From a virus, in the IMG/VR virus record IMGVR_UViG_3300028161_000002, positions 1 to 47,498 of that record: DNA of 47,498 nt, one strand, 5' to 3'. A model generated the notes under the pieces. It ran no database searches, was not told the origin of the DNA, and was given only the letters and a program-made list of their open reading frames with translations. The position numbers were made by a program, and so were the translations under genes. Below, piece by piece: positions 38,798 through 47,498 of the stretch. The first letter of the stretch is position 1, and each line of letters opens with the position of its first letter.

Positions 38798-40393
38798 ATG
38801 AGAAAATTATTTTCATTATTATTTTCACTATTAATTATAGTCAGCGTCGGATTTTCTCAAGGTAAATGGAAATACAATCCATATACAGATAATAGAGACT
38901 ATTACGTTGAGGGATTAAGTCTTACTACGGCCGCCTCTGGAGACATTATCTATTATAATGGAACAATCTGGACTAGGCTTGCTAAAGGTGATAATGACCA
39001 GGTTTTGACATTGGCAGCAGGTATTCCCTCATGGGCTGCTGCTGGAGGAGCGGATGCTTTTACTGTCAAAGTTGACGCAGGGGCGACCGCTGGCTATTTT
39101 GGAGTAGCTGGTGGCGATGGTATATTTCGTTTTACCGCAAACCATTTTACGATGGCTGATGGAGGGGATTTCGTCACCCTGAGCCTTGCTGACCATGCCA
39201 CAGCTAGAGCTGCTTTGGGTTTGGCTATTGGCACGAATGTAGTGGCATGGGATGCAGACTTAGATACCTATGCGGGAATTACACCATCGGCGAATATTCA
39301 ATCATATTTGGGGGCGGCTGATTATGCCGCTATGCGAACTCAGTTGGGTCTTGTGATAGGAACAAATGTACTTGCAGAAAAGACAATTGGAATTGCTGAT
39401 AATAATTTACTTGAAATAGATGATGCAGGAAATGCGGCAGATAATGAGTATGCAAGGTTCACAGCCAATGGTTTGGAGGGAAGAACAACCGCAAATGTGT
39501 TGTCAGATATTGGTGCTCAAGCCTCTGATGCCAGCCTAACAAGCATAGCTGGGCTTACTTATGTGTCTGGTAGTTTCATAGCCTTAACTGCTGAGGATAC
39601 TTATGCAGTCAGAACCTATGCACAAACTTTATCGGACATTGGCGGGCAAGCAAGCGATGCAGGGTTAACAAGCCTGGCTGGTCTTGTCTATGCTTCTGAT
39701 AGTTTTATCAAAGTTACTGCCGAGGATACCTATGCCATTCGGACTCTTGCAGAAACAGCGAGTGACCTGGAAGCTTCCATTGAACCAACGATAGATACAT
39801 TAGCCAATCTGGCTTCTATCCAGGGACATACTTTTACTCTTGCTGGCGATTTTGTAACCCAGAATAACAATGTGACCATCAATGCCGTGGATGCAGCCAG
39901 GGTTTTTACCCTAACTGAGGATTTTACTGTTGGCGATGGGAATGCTGGCACGCTCACCTATTCAGGAGCAAGCAAGACGCTCACGGTTGCTGATGATTGC
40001 ACGGTAAACCAGAATTTACGTACTACGGATGATGTTCAATTCAAAGATGTTTACCATACTGATTTTCAGGGTATGGATTTGGTTGATAATGGCAATGGTG
40101 GAGCGTCTAAAACAATAGGCTGGGGAGAAGGCAATCTACAAAAAATAACATTAGATAATGCAGGAGTGGATATAACTTTTACAGAGCCAGCGCATCCTGG
40201 ACCCTGTCTTTTGCTGATTTATCAGGATGCTACAGGAAGCAGAACGATTGATTGGGAACATGAAATAAGTCCTCTCTGGCCAGGGAATGTAGAGCCGACC
40301 TTGACCACAACAGCAAATGCATTCGATGCTATTGCTTTTTGGTATATCGGAGGAACGACTTATATAGGACTTTTTAATGGCGATTTTAAATAA
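38798..40393 (+). CDS. Fibre-like repeat protein with Sec signal peptide
   Basis: 531 aa; AAGGAGAGAG before ATG. The first 21 residues (RKLFSLLFSLLIIVSVGFSQ) are a clear signal peptide with a possible cut before QGKW. After a YNPYTDNRDYYVEG region the protein is repetitive: xSDIGxQASDAxLTSxAGL and FIxxTAEDTYAxRT occur twice or more, in the style of tail-fibre shafts (ARAALGLxIGTNV motifs, as in phage side-tail fibres). The C-terminal third is beta-rich with a TGSRTIDWEHE turn. A signal peptide on a fibre protein is unusual. Confidence 0.6.
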   Translation: MRKLFSLLFSLLIIVSVGFSQGKWKYNPYTDNRDYYVEGLSLTTAASGDIIYYNGTIWTRLAKGDNDQVLTLAAGIPSWAAAGGADAFTVKVDAGATAGYFGVAGGDGIFRFTANHFTMADGGDFVTLSLADHATARAALGLAIGTNVVAWDADLDTYAGITPSANIQSYLGAADYAAMRTQLGLVIGTNVLAEKTIGIADNNLLEIDDAGNAADNEYARFTANGLEGRTTANVLSDIGAQASDASLTSIAGLTYVSGSFIALTAEDTYAVRTYAQTLSDIGGQASDAGLTSLAGLVYASDSFIKVTAEDTYAIRTLAETASDLEASIEPTIDTLANLASIQGHTFTLAGDFVTQNNNVTINAVDAARVFTLTEDFTVGDGNAGTLTYSGASKTLTVADDCTVNQNLRTTDDVQFKDVYHTDFQGMDLVDNGNGGASKTIGWGEGNLQKITLDNAGVDITFTEPAHPGPCLLLIYQDATGSRTIDWEHEISPLWPGNVEPTLTTTANAFDAIAFWYIGGTTYIGLFNGDFK

Positions 40394-40402
40394 ATAGAGA
40401 GC

Positions 40403-40428
40403 GGGAGAGAAGCCACAACTTCCCTCCC
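40403..40428 (+). other. Hairpin between fibre genes
   Basis: GGGAGAGAAG / CTTCCCTCCC, 10-bp stem with one mismatch, loop CCACAA, followed by TAACCTTTGAACGGAGG rather than T. Probably a post-transcriptional element, not a terminator. Confidence 0.4.
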
Positions 40429-40451
40429 TAACCTTTGAACGGAGGCTAGGC

Positions 40452-42686
40452 ATGACGGCAAAGCGACCATTATCAGAGGCTTTCTTAATTCTAAGCCTTT
40501 TTGCAATATTATTACTAGGATTTTCTTCTCCTGGATTTTCTACTATCTATTATGTGAATTCTGCTGCCGATGCAGGTGGTGATGGCACAACCCAGGAATT
40601 GACTGGAGAACACTGTGCTTTCAAGACTATTGCCCAGGTGAATGCAATCTCTCCTGCGGCTGGTGATTCCGTTTTATTTAACAAGGGTAATACTTGGCGT
40701 GAGCAACTGACCGTTCCTACCTCTGGTTCTGATGGCAGTCCTATTACTTTTGGGGCTTATGGAGAAGGTGCTGACCCGATTATTAACGGGAGTGATTTAA
40801 TAACTCCTGGAACTTCATGGACAGAACGCGTAGAAGATGAAGACTATACAGTTACCTCGCAGTCTACAACTGTGGCTTCTGATAGGTGGTTTAGAGTTAG
40901 AATTAATGCTGTTAGGTTTGCTGGTAATGGTTCAGCAATAAGGGTAAAAGTAAAAAGCCACAGTACTACAGGAACAGTAATTGTGGGGTGTTCAGTTGGT
41001 GAACGAAGTGGAGCAACCACAGATTTTTCAGAAGTCCCAACAAGACTTACTTTTGATAGTAGTGATGGTGTTACATTAGACGCAGCCGAAGAAAAGTGGA
41101 CTGACTGGAGTGATTATGATTGGACGACCACAAATAATCATCTTGTTCATATTAATATTGATGATACAGCAGGAACTCTCTATTATGCCTTTGAGGGCAC
41201 TGCTTATGATGGGACATATATTGGACAAAATCAGGGCGACCAGACTATGGTTCAAGATGTTACCGATGATGCTGATTCTGCTCACCATTATATAATTACG
41301 AGTATTGAAATTAAAACGACAAATGTTTGGGAGGCAACACAGGCAACAGAAACAAAGTCTGTATATTTTAATAGTACGAGGGGAACTAAGGTAGCATCAA
41401 TAGTGGCTTGTAATAGTGCGAATGAATGGTATTGGGCATCTAATGTACTTTATGTTTACTCTACTTCTGACCCCGATACAGCGTATACGAGTCCTGGCAT
41501 TGAGGTGACAACAGAATCCAGGAAAGATGGCGTTGCACTCAATGAGAAAGATTATATAACTATGGATGGGTTAACAATCGAGAAAATTGAGAGGTGGGGA
41601 ATAGATGGGCATGGTGATGCAATAGAAACTGGTTGTGATTATATAACCATCCAAAATTGTACTATTCAGCATGCTGGCCCAGGAACAGCAGGAGAAGATG
41701 CCGTTGGAATATTCTTAGGTCGCTTTGCAACCAACTGGCTTATAGATACTTGTATTATGGATGATATAGAGGAGTTTAATGAGACAGGCACTCATGCTGG
41801 TGCTGGTATATATATAGGAGCAGCATATGATAGCAGGTCGTGGCCTGCAACAGATAATATAGTTCGGAATTGTACTATTTCTAATGTGAATACTGGTATC
41901 ACTATGAAATATGCCTCTATTGATAACATTATAAAAAACAATAATATTTCTCACTTTTCAAACTACGGAATTAGGGATGTTGGAACTGAAACTGATGGGA
42001 ATATTATTCGATATAATTATTTAGATGGAAGCGATTTAATAGAAAATTCTTGTATCGAGACATTTAATCATGCACAAATCTATTATAATATCTTAACAAA
42101 TTTTGCTCAATATGGGATATTTATTCAGGCTGTATCTGGGGCGGAAGAAAATAATATGGATAGCGGAGACAATAATACAATTTACAACAATGATTTATAT
42201 TCAGACAAAGCTAGTGCTTGTGGAATTATATTTTGGAACGATGGTGTTCCAACGTCACAAGGGAATATAGTCAAAAATAATATCTTGTCTGGAGAAATTT
42301 TTAGGGGATATTGGATTAAGGATAAAGATGATTTAGGCTCCGGAAATACCTTTGATTATAATTGTTATTATGATTCTGATAGCGATTTTACTTTCTATGT
42401 TGAAGATGATGGTGGTTATAAAACATTTGCAGAATGGAAAATCTATGCTGGTGTAAGCGAGACTAACAGCCAAGAATCTGACCCCCTCATGATTGACCCT
42501 GCTAATGATAACTTCAAGCTCAACCCTCATTCTCCCTGTGTCAACGCTGGGACAGACGTATCTCTGACAGATGATTATGAGGGGCTGAAGATTCGGCACG
42601 CTCCAGATATCGGAGCGCATGAAAATCAGGCAAATGTGCTGTTCTTCTCATGGTTTCTAAGAGACTTTCTAGGAGTGAACAAATAA
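40452..42686 (+). CDS. Right-handed parallel beta-helix protein with signal peptide
   Basis: 744 aa. Residues 1-30 (AFLILSLFAILLLGFSSPGF) are a signal peptide; the mature protein begins near STIYYVNSAADAGGDG, typical of secreted pectate-lyase-like proteins. Residues ~360-650 form PbH1-like repeats (YITMDGLTIEKIERWGI, DYITIQNCTIQHAG, NIVRNCTISNVNTGI). The end (LNPHSPCVNAGTD, APDIGAHE) is the usual closing of bacterial beta-helix proteins. Could be a tailspike or polysaccharide-degrading protein; the signal peptide suggests export by the host Sec system or recent acquisition of a host gene. Confidence 0.7.
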   Translation: MTAKRPLSEAFLILSLFAILLLGFSSPGFSTIYYVNSAADAGGDGTTQELTGEHCAFKTIAQVNAISPAAGDSVLFNKGNTWREQLTVPTSGSDGSPITFGAYGEGADPIINGSDLITPGTSWTERVEDEDYTVTSQSTTVASDRWFRVRINAVRFAGNGSAIRVKVKSHSTTGTVIVGCSVGERSGATTDFSEVPTRLTFDSSDGVTLDAAEEKWTDWSDYDWTTTNNHLVHINIDDTAGTLYYAFEGTAYDGTYIGQNQGDQTMVQDVTDDADSAHHYIITSIEIKTTNVWEATQATETKSVYFNSTRGTKVASIVACNSANEWYWASNVLYVYSTSDPDTAYTSPGIEVTTESRKDGVALNEKDYITMDGLTIEKIERWGIDGHGDAIETGCDYITIQNCTIQHAGPGTAGEDAVGIFLGRFATNWLIDTCIMDDIEEFNETGTHAGAGIYIGAAYDSRSWPATDNIVRNCTISNVNTGITMKYASIDNIIKNNNISHFSNYGIRDVGTETDGNIIRYNYLDGSDLIENSCIETFNHAQIYYNILTNFAQYGIFIQAVSGAEENNMDSGDNNTIYNNDLYSDKASACGIIFWNDGVPTSQGNIVKNNILSGEIFRGYWIKDKDDLGSGNTFDYNCYYDSDSDFTFYVEDDGGYKTFAEWKIYAGVSETNSQESDPLMIDPANDNFKLNPHSPCVNAGTDVSLTDDYEGLKIRHAPDIGAHENQANVLFFSWFLRDFLGVNK

Positions 42687-45600
42687 TGCAGAGCCTATAT
42701 CCTCTTGTTACGGCTGATTTCACAGCGAAAGCCCATCAGCCTGTAAACAAGCTAGAGCTGTTCATAGAGTGCTGTGCTTATGACCTCTGCGATTTCTATG
42801 GCAAGAACTATCTCATAGAGGCTTATTATTCGAGCGGACAGCGTGAGCTTTCATATTGCCCTGTAGCGGCTGAATTTACAGCCATTATCGACGCCACAGA
42901 CGGGCTTCTGCATCCGAAGAATACCGACAGCCCATTCTACAGCTATCTCAAGGTCGGGAGAAAGATAATATTCCATACTGGTTTCAAGAAGGATGGGATT
43001 GACTATCTCTGGCAGTGGTTTGAGGGGATAATATCGGATGTTCAGATAAATAATAGTGCAAATCAAATCACTATCAGAGGCTTCGATTATACTCAATACT
43101 TGACCGAAGTCAAGCTCAAGAGTCCTGATAATTACTGGGGAGCTGTTAAAAATACCGTAACGGTTGCAGACCAGGCCGATTATGATTTGTCAGGTTTAGG
43201 ATGCAATGGGGCGTACATAGCATATTTGGACGGTGTGCAGATATATAATGGGGATACCTGGATTTACGATGAGGGCACGGAAAAATTCTGGTTTCTTCCA
43301 AGTAGCATACCAGTAGCAAATGATATTCCACTAATCATCTATTATTATACGACTCAGGTGCCTGAAAATGTGGTTGCGGATTTGCTTGTTACTGCTGGTC
43401 TGTACCCGACTCAAGCAGCCGCCCTTGCGAATATGGATTATACAGCGACGGGGGTTGATGATGATATAGACAGGGTGAGATTCAATACCGGAGTAAGCGT
43501 TCTCTATGCCATTCAGAAGATATGCGAGAGAATCGACTATGAATTCTATTTTAAGCACGATGGCACACCCGTATTTAAGCCGATTGCGACCGTGGGGGCT
43601 TCGTCTTTCACATTTGGGAAAGAACTGGTAGGCACATTTGATTATATCGAAAATATCGATGAGGTGAGAAATCATATCATAATAGAGGGTGAGGAATACT
43701 CGATATATGATGAGCTGTACCGCATTCTCGACGGCACAGAGATTATGTATACTCTTGATGACATACCAGATGGCGACCCAGTAACAGGCTATGGCAGAAT
43801 GAAGATGACAAGCATTACGGCTGGCAAGATTATCATAGCAGGATGTCAGGCTGAAGTTACAAACCAGATGTTCACTACTCCAGAAGCTAGGAATAATGTC
43901 GAAGCCTGGAAACATGCAGGTGATGTCACACTCATTGATGGCGGGAATATTTATACGGGAACAGTCATTTTAGACAAGCTTTCCACAAGCAGAAGCCCCA
44001 ACCTCCTGAAGTCCAAGTACTCTGATTTTCAGTCATTTGAGGATGAGGGTTCGCTTGGTTATGTTGAACGTGGCACAGCAAAATGTGATACTGCTGATTT
44101 TTATATTGGAGATAGATGTCTTCGGATGGTTGCTACCGATACTGATAATTATGTTTATCTTGCCCTAAATATAGATGACTATAATATTCGATTAAAACCG
44201 TCCACAAAATATATTGTTTCTTTCTATGCAAAAGCTGATGCAGGCACTCCTCAAGTTAGAGGGTTTATTAAACAAGATGATACGACCCAGAAAATTCCTG
44301 CACTTCAGTTTATTACAACTTCTTGGGTTAGATATAAATTTATCATAGAAACTGATGCGGGACTTACTGATTCAGGGCTTTTAGGGATAGGCAACTATAC
44401 TGATGGAGCAACTGTCTGGTTTGATGCCATCCAGGTAGAGGAAGCATCGGCTGCCGCCAGTCCAGAGGCAAGCCCTTATAAACCATCAGGAACAGTAGAG
44501 ATTCATGGAGGACAGATTGAGGCCAGAACAATAGTAGCTAATGATGCGATAGTTTTGAATTCTATAACGGTAGGTGAGGTTGATTTTGACGCTCAGTTAT
44601 TCACTAGCGGAACTGAAAAAACTAACATTGAAAACTGGATAAAGGCTGACCATCCGACTTATATTGATGGTGAGAGAATATATACCAGAACAATAGCAGC
44701 CGATAGGATAATAGCTAATAGTCTAACAGTAGGAGAGATTGATTTTGGTGCGCAGTTATTCACTGATGGGGATGCGAAGACTGATATTGAGGCTTGGAGA
44801 CATGCATCGAATTTAACGTTAATAGATGGGGGGAATATATATACGGGGACAATAACTACGGGCAAATTATCTTTCACTCCCTATGTAATAGGAACTAATA
44901 CCCTTGATAATATAGCGAATGGAACTACCTATGGTAGGGTTCTAAATGCTGATATGTCAGCAGGGCATATTTTACTCTCTTCTACCGTTGGTAATCTTGA
45001 TGACATTGCAAACGGGGCAACCTATGGAAAGGTAGCCCTCACTGGTATTACTGCTGGCAAAATTATAGTAGCTGGGCTAGATTCTGGCGTCACCGCTAGG
45101 ATGTTCCTGGACTCTGCGACCAAGACAAATATCGAAGCCTGGAGGCATGCCTCTGATGTTACTCTGATTGATGGGGGGGATATCTATGCTGATTCAATTT
45201 TATTAGGCAGTATTAAAAGCGATGCTTTCTCCTCTCTGGCAAATCGAAATCTCATAAAGAATAGTGCTTTTGATAGGGATGCAAGTTTGACAGAAGAACC
45301 AACTTTTTGGGATCTAACCTCTTGGGGAACTTTTTTGTATCACATGACTTATTCCGCAGGAGAGGGAAATAAAAAGTATCCTTGGGATTTTGTTTATTAT
45401 GTGTATCAAGAGGCAGTAAATAATGATGGGGCTGGTCATGTAGTTTTGATTGGCTCTGAATTCATTCCAATCGATAGAGATAAACCATATACCTTGAGTC
45501 TTTGGATTAAAAAATATACGGGTGTAATAAAATGGTATTTAGGTTTGAATTTTTATGATTCTGATAAAGTTGCCTGTGCTCCAGCTGATGCTGCTTATCC

Positions 45601-47257
45601 TGCAAGCATGAACGCCATCACAGATACCCCAAACACCTATACTCATTATTCGGGAACTTTCGGGCCAAATGCCGACGATTACGATGTGGCTTTCCCAGCA
45701 GATTGTAGATATGTGAAAATCAGATTTTTCCCTATATATAATCCTGCAGCAGGTCAAATTGCTTCCTCAATGGCAACGGGACTCCAGTTTGAGCCAGGAG
45801 ACCATGTAACGGATTGGAAGCCTCATATGATTCCAGAGGACTGGGTACATGCAAGTGATGTAACTATGATAGATGGCGGGGATATTTATACAGGAACAGT
45901 CATTTTGGACAAGCTTTCCACAAGCAGAAATCCCAACCTTATCAAATCTAAATATTCTGATTTCCAGTCATTCGAGGATGAAGATAATATAGGAAGTGGT
46001 GTTCCGACTGGTACGGCAAAATGTGATACGACAGCTTTTTATGTTGGTGATAGATGCCTCAAAATGATTGCTGCTGCTGCTGGAGATAATTATGCTTTTT
46101 TAGGAACAGCAGTCAATGATTATAATATTCGATTAAAACCATCAACAAAATACATTGTTTCTTTCTATGCGGCTGGCGCTCCTGGAACACCTTCAGTTGT
46201 TCCGTGGATTAGACAAGATAATGGGGTTGATAAATCCCCAGGTGCTTCTCAAACAGTAACTGGCGCATGGATTAGACACGAATTTATTATTACTACGGAT
46301 AGCAATTTAACACAATCAGGAATTCTTGTAATCTATAATATGACAGCTAGTGCGACTGCTTGGTTTGATGCCATCCAGGTAGAGGAAGCATCGGCTGCCG
46401 CCAGTCCAGAGGCAAGCCCTTATAAACCATCAGGAACAGTAGAGATTCATGGAGGACAGATTGAGGCGGAGACGCTCCTGGTTGATAGGTTGGTTGTGGG
46501 TTCGGATGCAAATACTGAGGATACACTTGACGTTTATCAGGGTGAGGGTGATACACAGATATTCAGATTAAGGTCAACTTCGATAAACCATCAAATTACG
46601 CAGGGTGGCGGCCTGGGTTACGATTGGGGAACTTATACGGATTGTTATTTCTATATGCGGAAAGAAAACGCCGCTCAAGGTGGTATGCACTGTGCTTCTT
46701 TTACGGAAGCTTCTCATGATATATCCTATCAGCTCTATGCAATATATGGAACTGGTAATAAGGCTAAAACTAGCGCCGCAACGGGTGCTATCAACTTGGC
46801 TGGATTGAGAGGCAACCCAACTGATGGCGGTACATATCCACATGGTTATCAGGATTGTGAAGAAGATGATAATATTTTTTGCCTTAAAACCATGCCTGCT
46901 GGTGGCAGCTATCAAGCTGTTTTCATAGTTGACGAGAAGGGCGACATCTATTTTGATGGAGCGGTAAAGCCTGCTTTTCAGGATGAGGATGACATCGAGT
47001 TGGTAAAGGAATTGGAGGATATCTTGAGTAGTAGAATCTCAAAGGCTGAAATGAAACAGAAGGATGTCTTCAAAAAGCATAAAATCGTTCATGTCAATGA
47101 AGTGGATGAAATAGAACATGGAAAAGAAGGGAAGCTTATAAAAACGGGGGGGAAAAGATTAGATAGGTTCATATCGAGTAAAAAATTAAACATGCTTTTA
47201 ATTGGTAGCATAAGACAATTGAATGAAAAGATAGAAAAACTTGAGGCTAAGATATGA
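42686..47257 (+). CDS. Giant tail tip / central fibre protein (1523 aa)
   Basis: Start ATG 42686 at TAATG overlap, AGGAGTGAAC upstream. N-terminal ~350 residues look like a tail-tip (gp27/Tal-like) domain (FDYTQYLTEVKLKSPDN, ISDVQINNSANQITIRG). The middle holds at least five copies of a short motif (VTLIDGGNIYTGT and relatives) and two ~200-residue beta modules of carbohydrate-binding type (PSTKYIVSFYA, VWFDAIQVEEA). The C-terminus has a fibre head (GLGYDWGTYTDCYFYMRKE) and a helical end (SIRQLNEKIEKLEAKI). A 107-bp exact direct repeat lies in the two modules. Likely host-recognition protein. Confidence 0.75.
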   Translation: MQSLYPLVTADFTAKAHQPVNKLELFIECCAYDLCDFYGKNYLIEAYYSSGQRELSYCPVAAEFTAIIDATDGLLHPKNTDSPFYSYLKVGRKIIFHTGFKKDGIDYLWQWFEGIISDVQINNSANQITIRGFDYTQYLTEVKLKSPDNYWGAVKNTVTVADQADYDLSGLGCNGAYIAYLDGVQIYNGDTWIYDEGTEKFWFLPSSIPVANDIPLIIYYYTTQVPENVVADLLVTAGLYPTQAAALANMDYTATGVDDDIDRVRFNTGVSVLYAIQKICERIDYEFYFKHDGTPVFKPIATVGASSFTFGKELVGTFDYIENIDEVRNHIIIEGEEYSIYDELYRILDGTEIMYTLDDIPDGDPVTGYGRMKMTSITAGKIIIAGCQAEVTNQMFTTPEARNNVEAWKHAGDVTLIDGGNIYTGTVILDKLSTSRSPNLLKSKYSDFQSFEDEGSLGYVERGTAKCDTADFYIGDRCLRMVATDTDNYVYLALNIDDYNIRLKPSTKYIVSFYAKADAGTPQVRGFIKQDDTTQKIPALQFITTSWVRYKFIIETDAGLTDSGLLGIGNYTDGATVWFDAIQVEEASAAASPEASPYKPSGTVEIHGGQIEARTIVANDAIVLNSITVGEVDFDAQLFTSGTEKTNIENWIKADHPTYIDGERIYTRTIAADRIIANSLTVGEIDFGAQLFTDGDAKTDIEAWRHASNLTLIDGGNIYTGTITTGKLSFTPYVIGTNTLDNIANGTTYGRVLNADMSAGHILLSSTVGNLDDIANGATYGKVALTGITAGKIIVAGLDSGVTARMFLDSATKTNIEAWRHASDVTLIDGGDIYADSILLGSIKSDAFSSLANRNLIKNSAFDRDASLTEEPTFWDLTSWGTFLYHMTYSAGEGNKKYPWDFVYYVYQEAVNNDGAGHVVLIGSEFIPIDRDKPYTLSLWIKKYTGVIKWYLGLNFYDSDKVACAPADAAYPASMNAITDTPNTYTHYSGTFGPNADDYDVAFPADCRYVKIRFFPIYNPAAGQIASSMATGLQFEPGDHVTDWKPHMIPEDWVHASDVTMIDGGDIYTGTVILDKLSTSRNPNLIKSKYSDFQSFEDEDNIGSGVPTGTAKCDTTAFYVGDRCLKMIAAAAGDNYAFLGTAVNDYNIRLKPSTKYIVSFYAAGAPGTPSVVPWIRQDNGVDKSPGASQTVTGAWIRHEFIITTDSNLTQSGILVIYNMTASATAWFDAIQVEEASAAASPEASPYKPSGTVEIHGGQIEAETLLVDRLVVGSDANTEDTLDVYQGEGDTQIFRLRSTSINHQITQGGGLGYDWGTYTDCYFYMRKENAAQGGMHCASFTEASHDISYQLYAIYGTGNKAKTSAATGAINLAGLRGNPTDGGTYPHGYQDCEEDDNIFCLKTMPAGGSYQAVFIVDEKGDIYFDGAVKPAFQDEDDIELVKELEDILSSRISKAEMKQKDVFKKHKIVHVNEVDEIEHGKEGKLIKTGGKRLDRFISSKKLNMLLIGSIRQLNEKIEKLEAKI
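44417..44523 (+). repeat. 107-bp exact direct repeat, copy 1
   Basis: Identical to 46361-46467 base for base, ending at TTGAGGC. It encodes WFDAIQVEEASAAASPEASP and the following EIHGGQIEA in the same frame. Confidence 0.9.
46361..46467 (+). repeat. 107-bp exact direct repeat, copy 2
   Basis: Second copy, 1944 bases downstream (a multiple of three), so recombination between copies would delete one module in frame. Flanking sequence is related but diverged, pointing to gene conversion. Confidence 0.9.
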
Positions 47258-47498
47258 AAAAGTCATTAATGACATTTTTAGCTGTTATAATAATCATAGG
47301 GATTATTCTATTTGGTCAAAAAGTTAACCCTATAAAATTTAAACCTATCCCTATTTTCCCTCTACTTAGAACGTCTAGTACCGCTTCAATAATATCAGGT
47401 AAAGTACCATTAGAAGTTAAGTTTGAAGGATTGGCAACTGGTGGAGTTTCTCCGTATTATTATGGTTGGGACTTTGATGATGGCAGCTTTTCCCCTAA
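47254..47498 (+). CDS. PKD-domain protein with N-terminal membrane segment, partial
   Basis: ATGA overlap with the fibre gene; runs off the window. Residues 1-23 (KKSLMTFLAVIIIIGIILFG) are an uncleaved anchor or signal peptide; after a Pro-rich stretch comes a PKD-type domain start (VPLEVKFEGLATGG, YYYGWDFDDGS). PKD domains bind or space out surface proteins and carbohydrates. The third tail-end gene with an export signal. Confidence 0.7.
   Translation, partial: MKKSLMTFLAVIIIIGIILFGQKVNPIKFKPIPIFPLLRTSSTASIISGKVPLEVKFEGLATGGVSPYYYGWDFDDGSFSP

Noticed and set aside
1-47498. tRNA or rRNA genes
   Set aside because: No cloverleaf with a GTTCRANNC T-loop or rRNA-like segment was seen by eye; a tRNAscan run would settle it.

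Overview
The window reads as a long piece of a tailed bacteriophage or prophage genome. Every supported gene lies on the + strand, genes are short and usually overlap by 1-4 bases, and the second half holds a head-to-tail structural module: small and large terminase, portal, minor head protein, XkdF-type protease, scaffold, major capsid, connectors, tail tube, tail chaperones with a -1 frameshift site, tape measure and tip/fibre proteins. No sheath or contractile baseplate gene is seen, so a siphovirus-like tail is most likely. No gene names the host. TTGACA-type promoters, Shine-Dalgarno sites (GGAGG, AAGGAG) and Sec signal peptides point to a bacterium. A lipobox protein beside the endolysin weakly suggests a double-membraned one. 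The sequence is AT-rich, apart from a GC-richer stretch covering the portal, protease, capsid and connector genes.

Layout. 1-10760: early/accessory operon with a zinc-ribbon protein, an IS110-like DEDD transposase carrying three in-frame palindromic inserts, a replication initiator, a DNA methyltransferase, a radical SAM protein, a PD-(D/E)XK protein, many tiny ORFs, a glycoside-hydrolase-like protein, a homing-endonuclease-like gene, a membrane protein and a YopX protein. 10761-12395: 1.6 kb without a convincing gene, very AT-rich, with a 69-bp tandem repeat and a second dispersed repeat. 12359-14170: promoter with a palindrome in its spacer, NlpC/P60 endolysin, and small membrane and lipoprotein genes (lysis cassette). 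14177-26294: packaging and head genes, broken at 21161-22535 by a homing endonuclease cassette with its own promoters and terminators. 26291-31996: a moron-like block with a 956-residue multi-domain glycosyltransferase, two more glycosyltransferases, a methyltransferase and a sulfotransferase. 31998-47498: tail genes, ending in large fibre/tip proteins, several with Sec signal peptides.

How it works together. The early operon handles replication and DNA modification, the 12359 promoter probably opens the lysis/late operon, and internal TTGACA promoters and terminators re-set transcription around inserted cassettes. The sugar- and sulfate-transfer genes sit between a head connector and a tail-adaptor gene, so they probably modify virions or the host surface.

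Main points for follow-up: (i) three in-frame GC-rich palindromes with compensatory stem changes inside a transposase whose catalytic residues are kept; (ii) two related leader RNAs (22382-22535 and 32368-32550) that can each form two mutually exclusive hairpins; (iii) a capsid protease apparently split by a homing endonuclease cassette; (iv) a large terminase with no usual start codon; (v) the 69-bp repeat region; (vi) fibre proteins with signal peptides.
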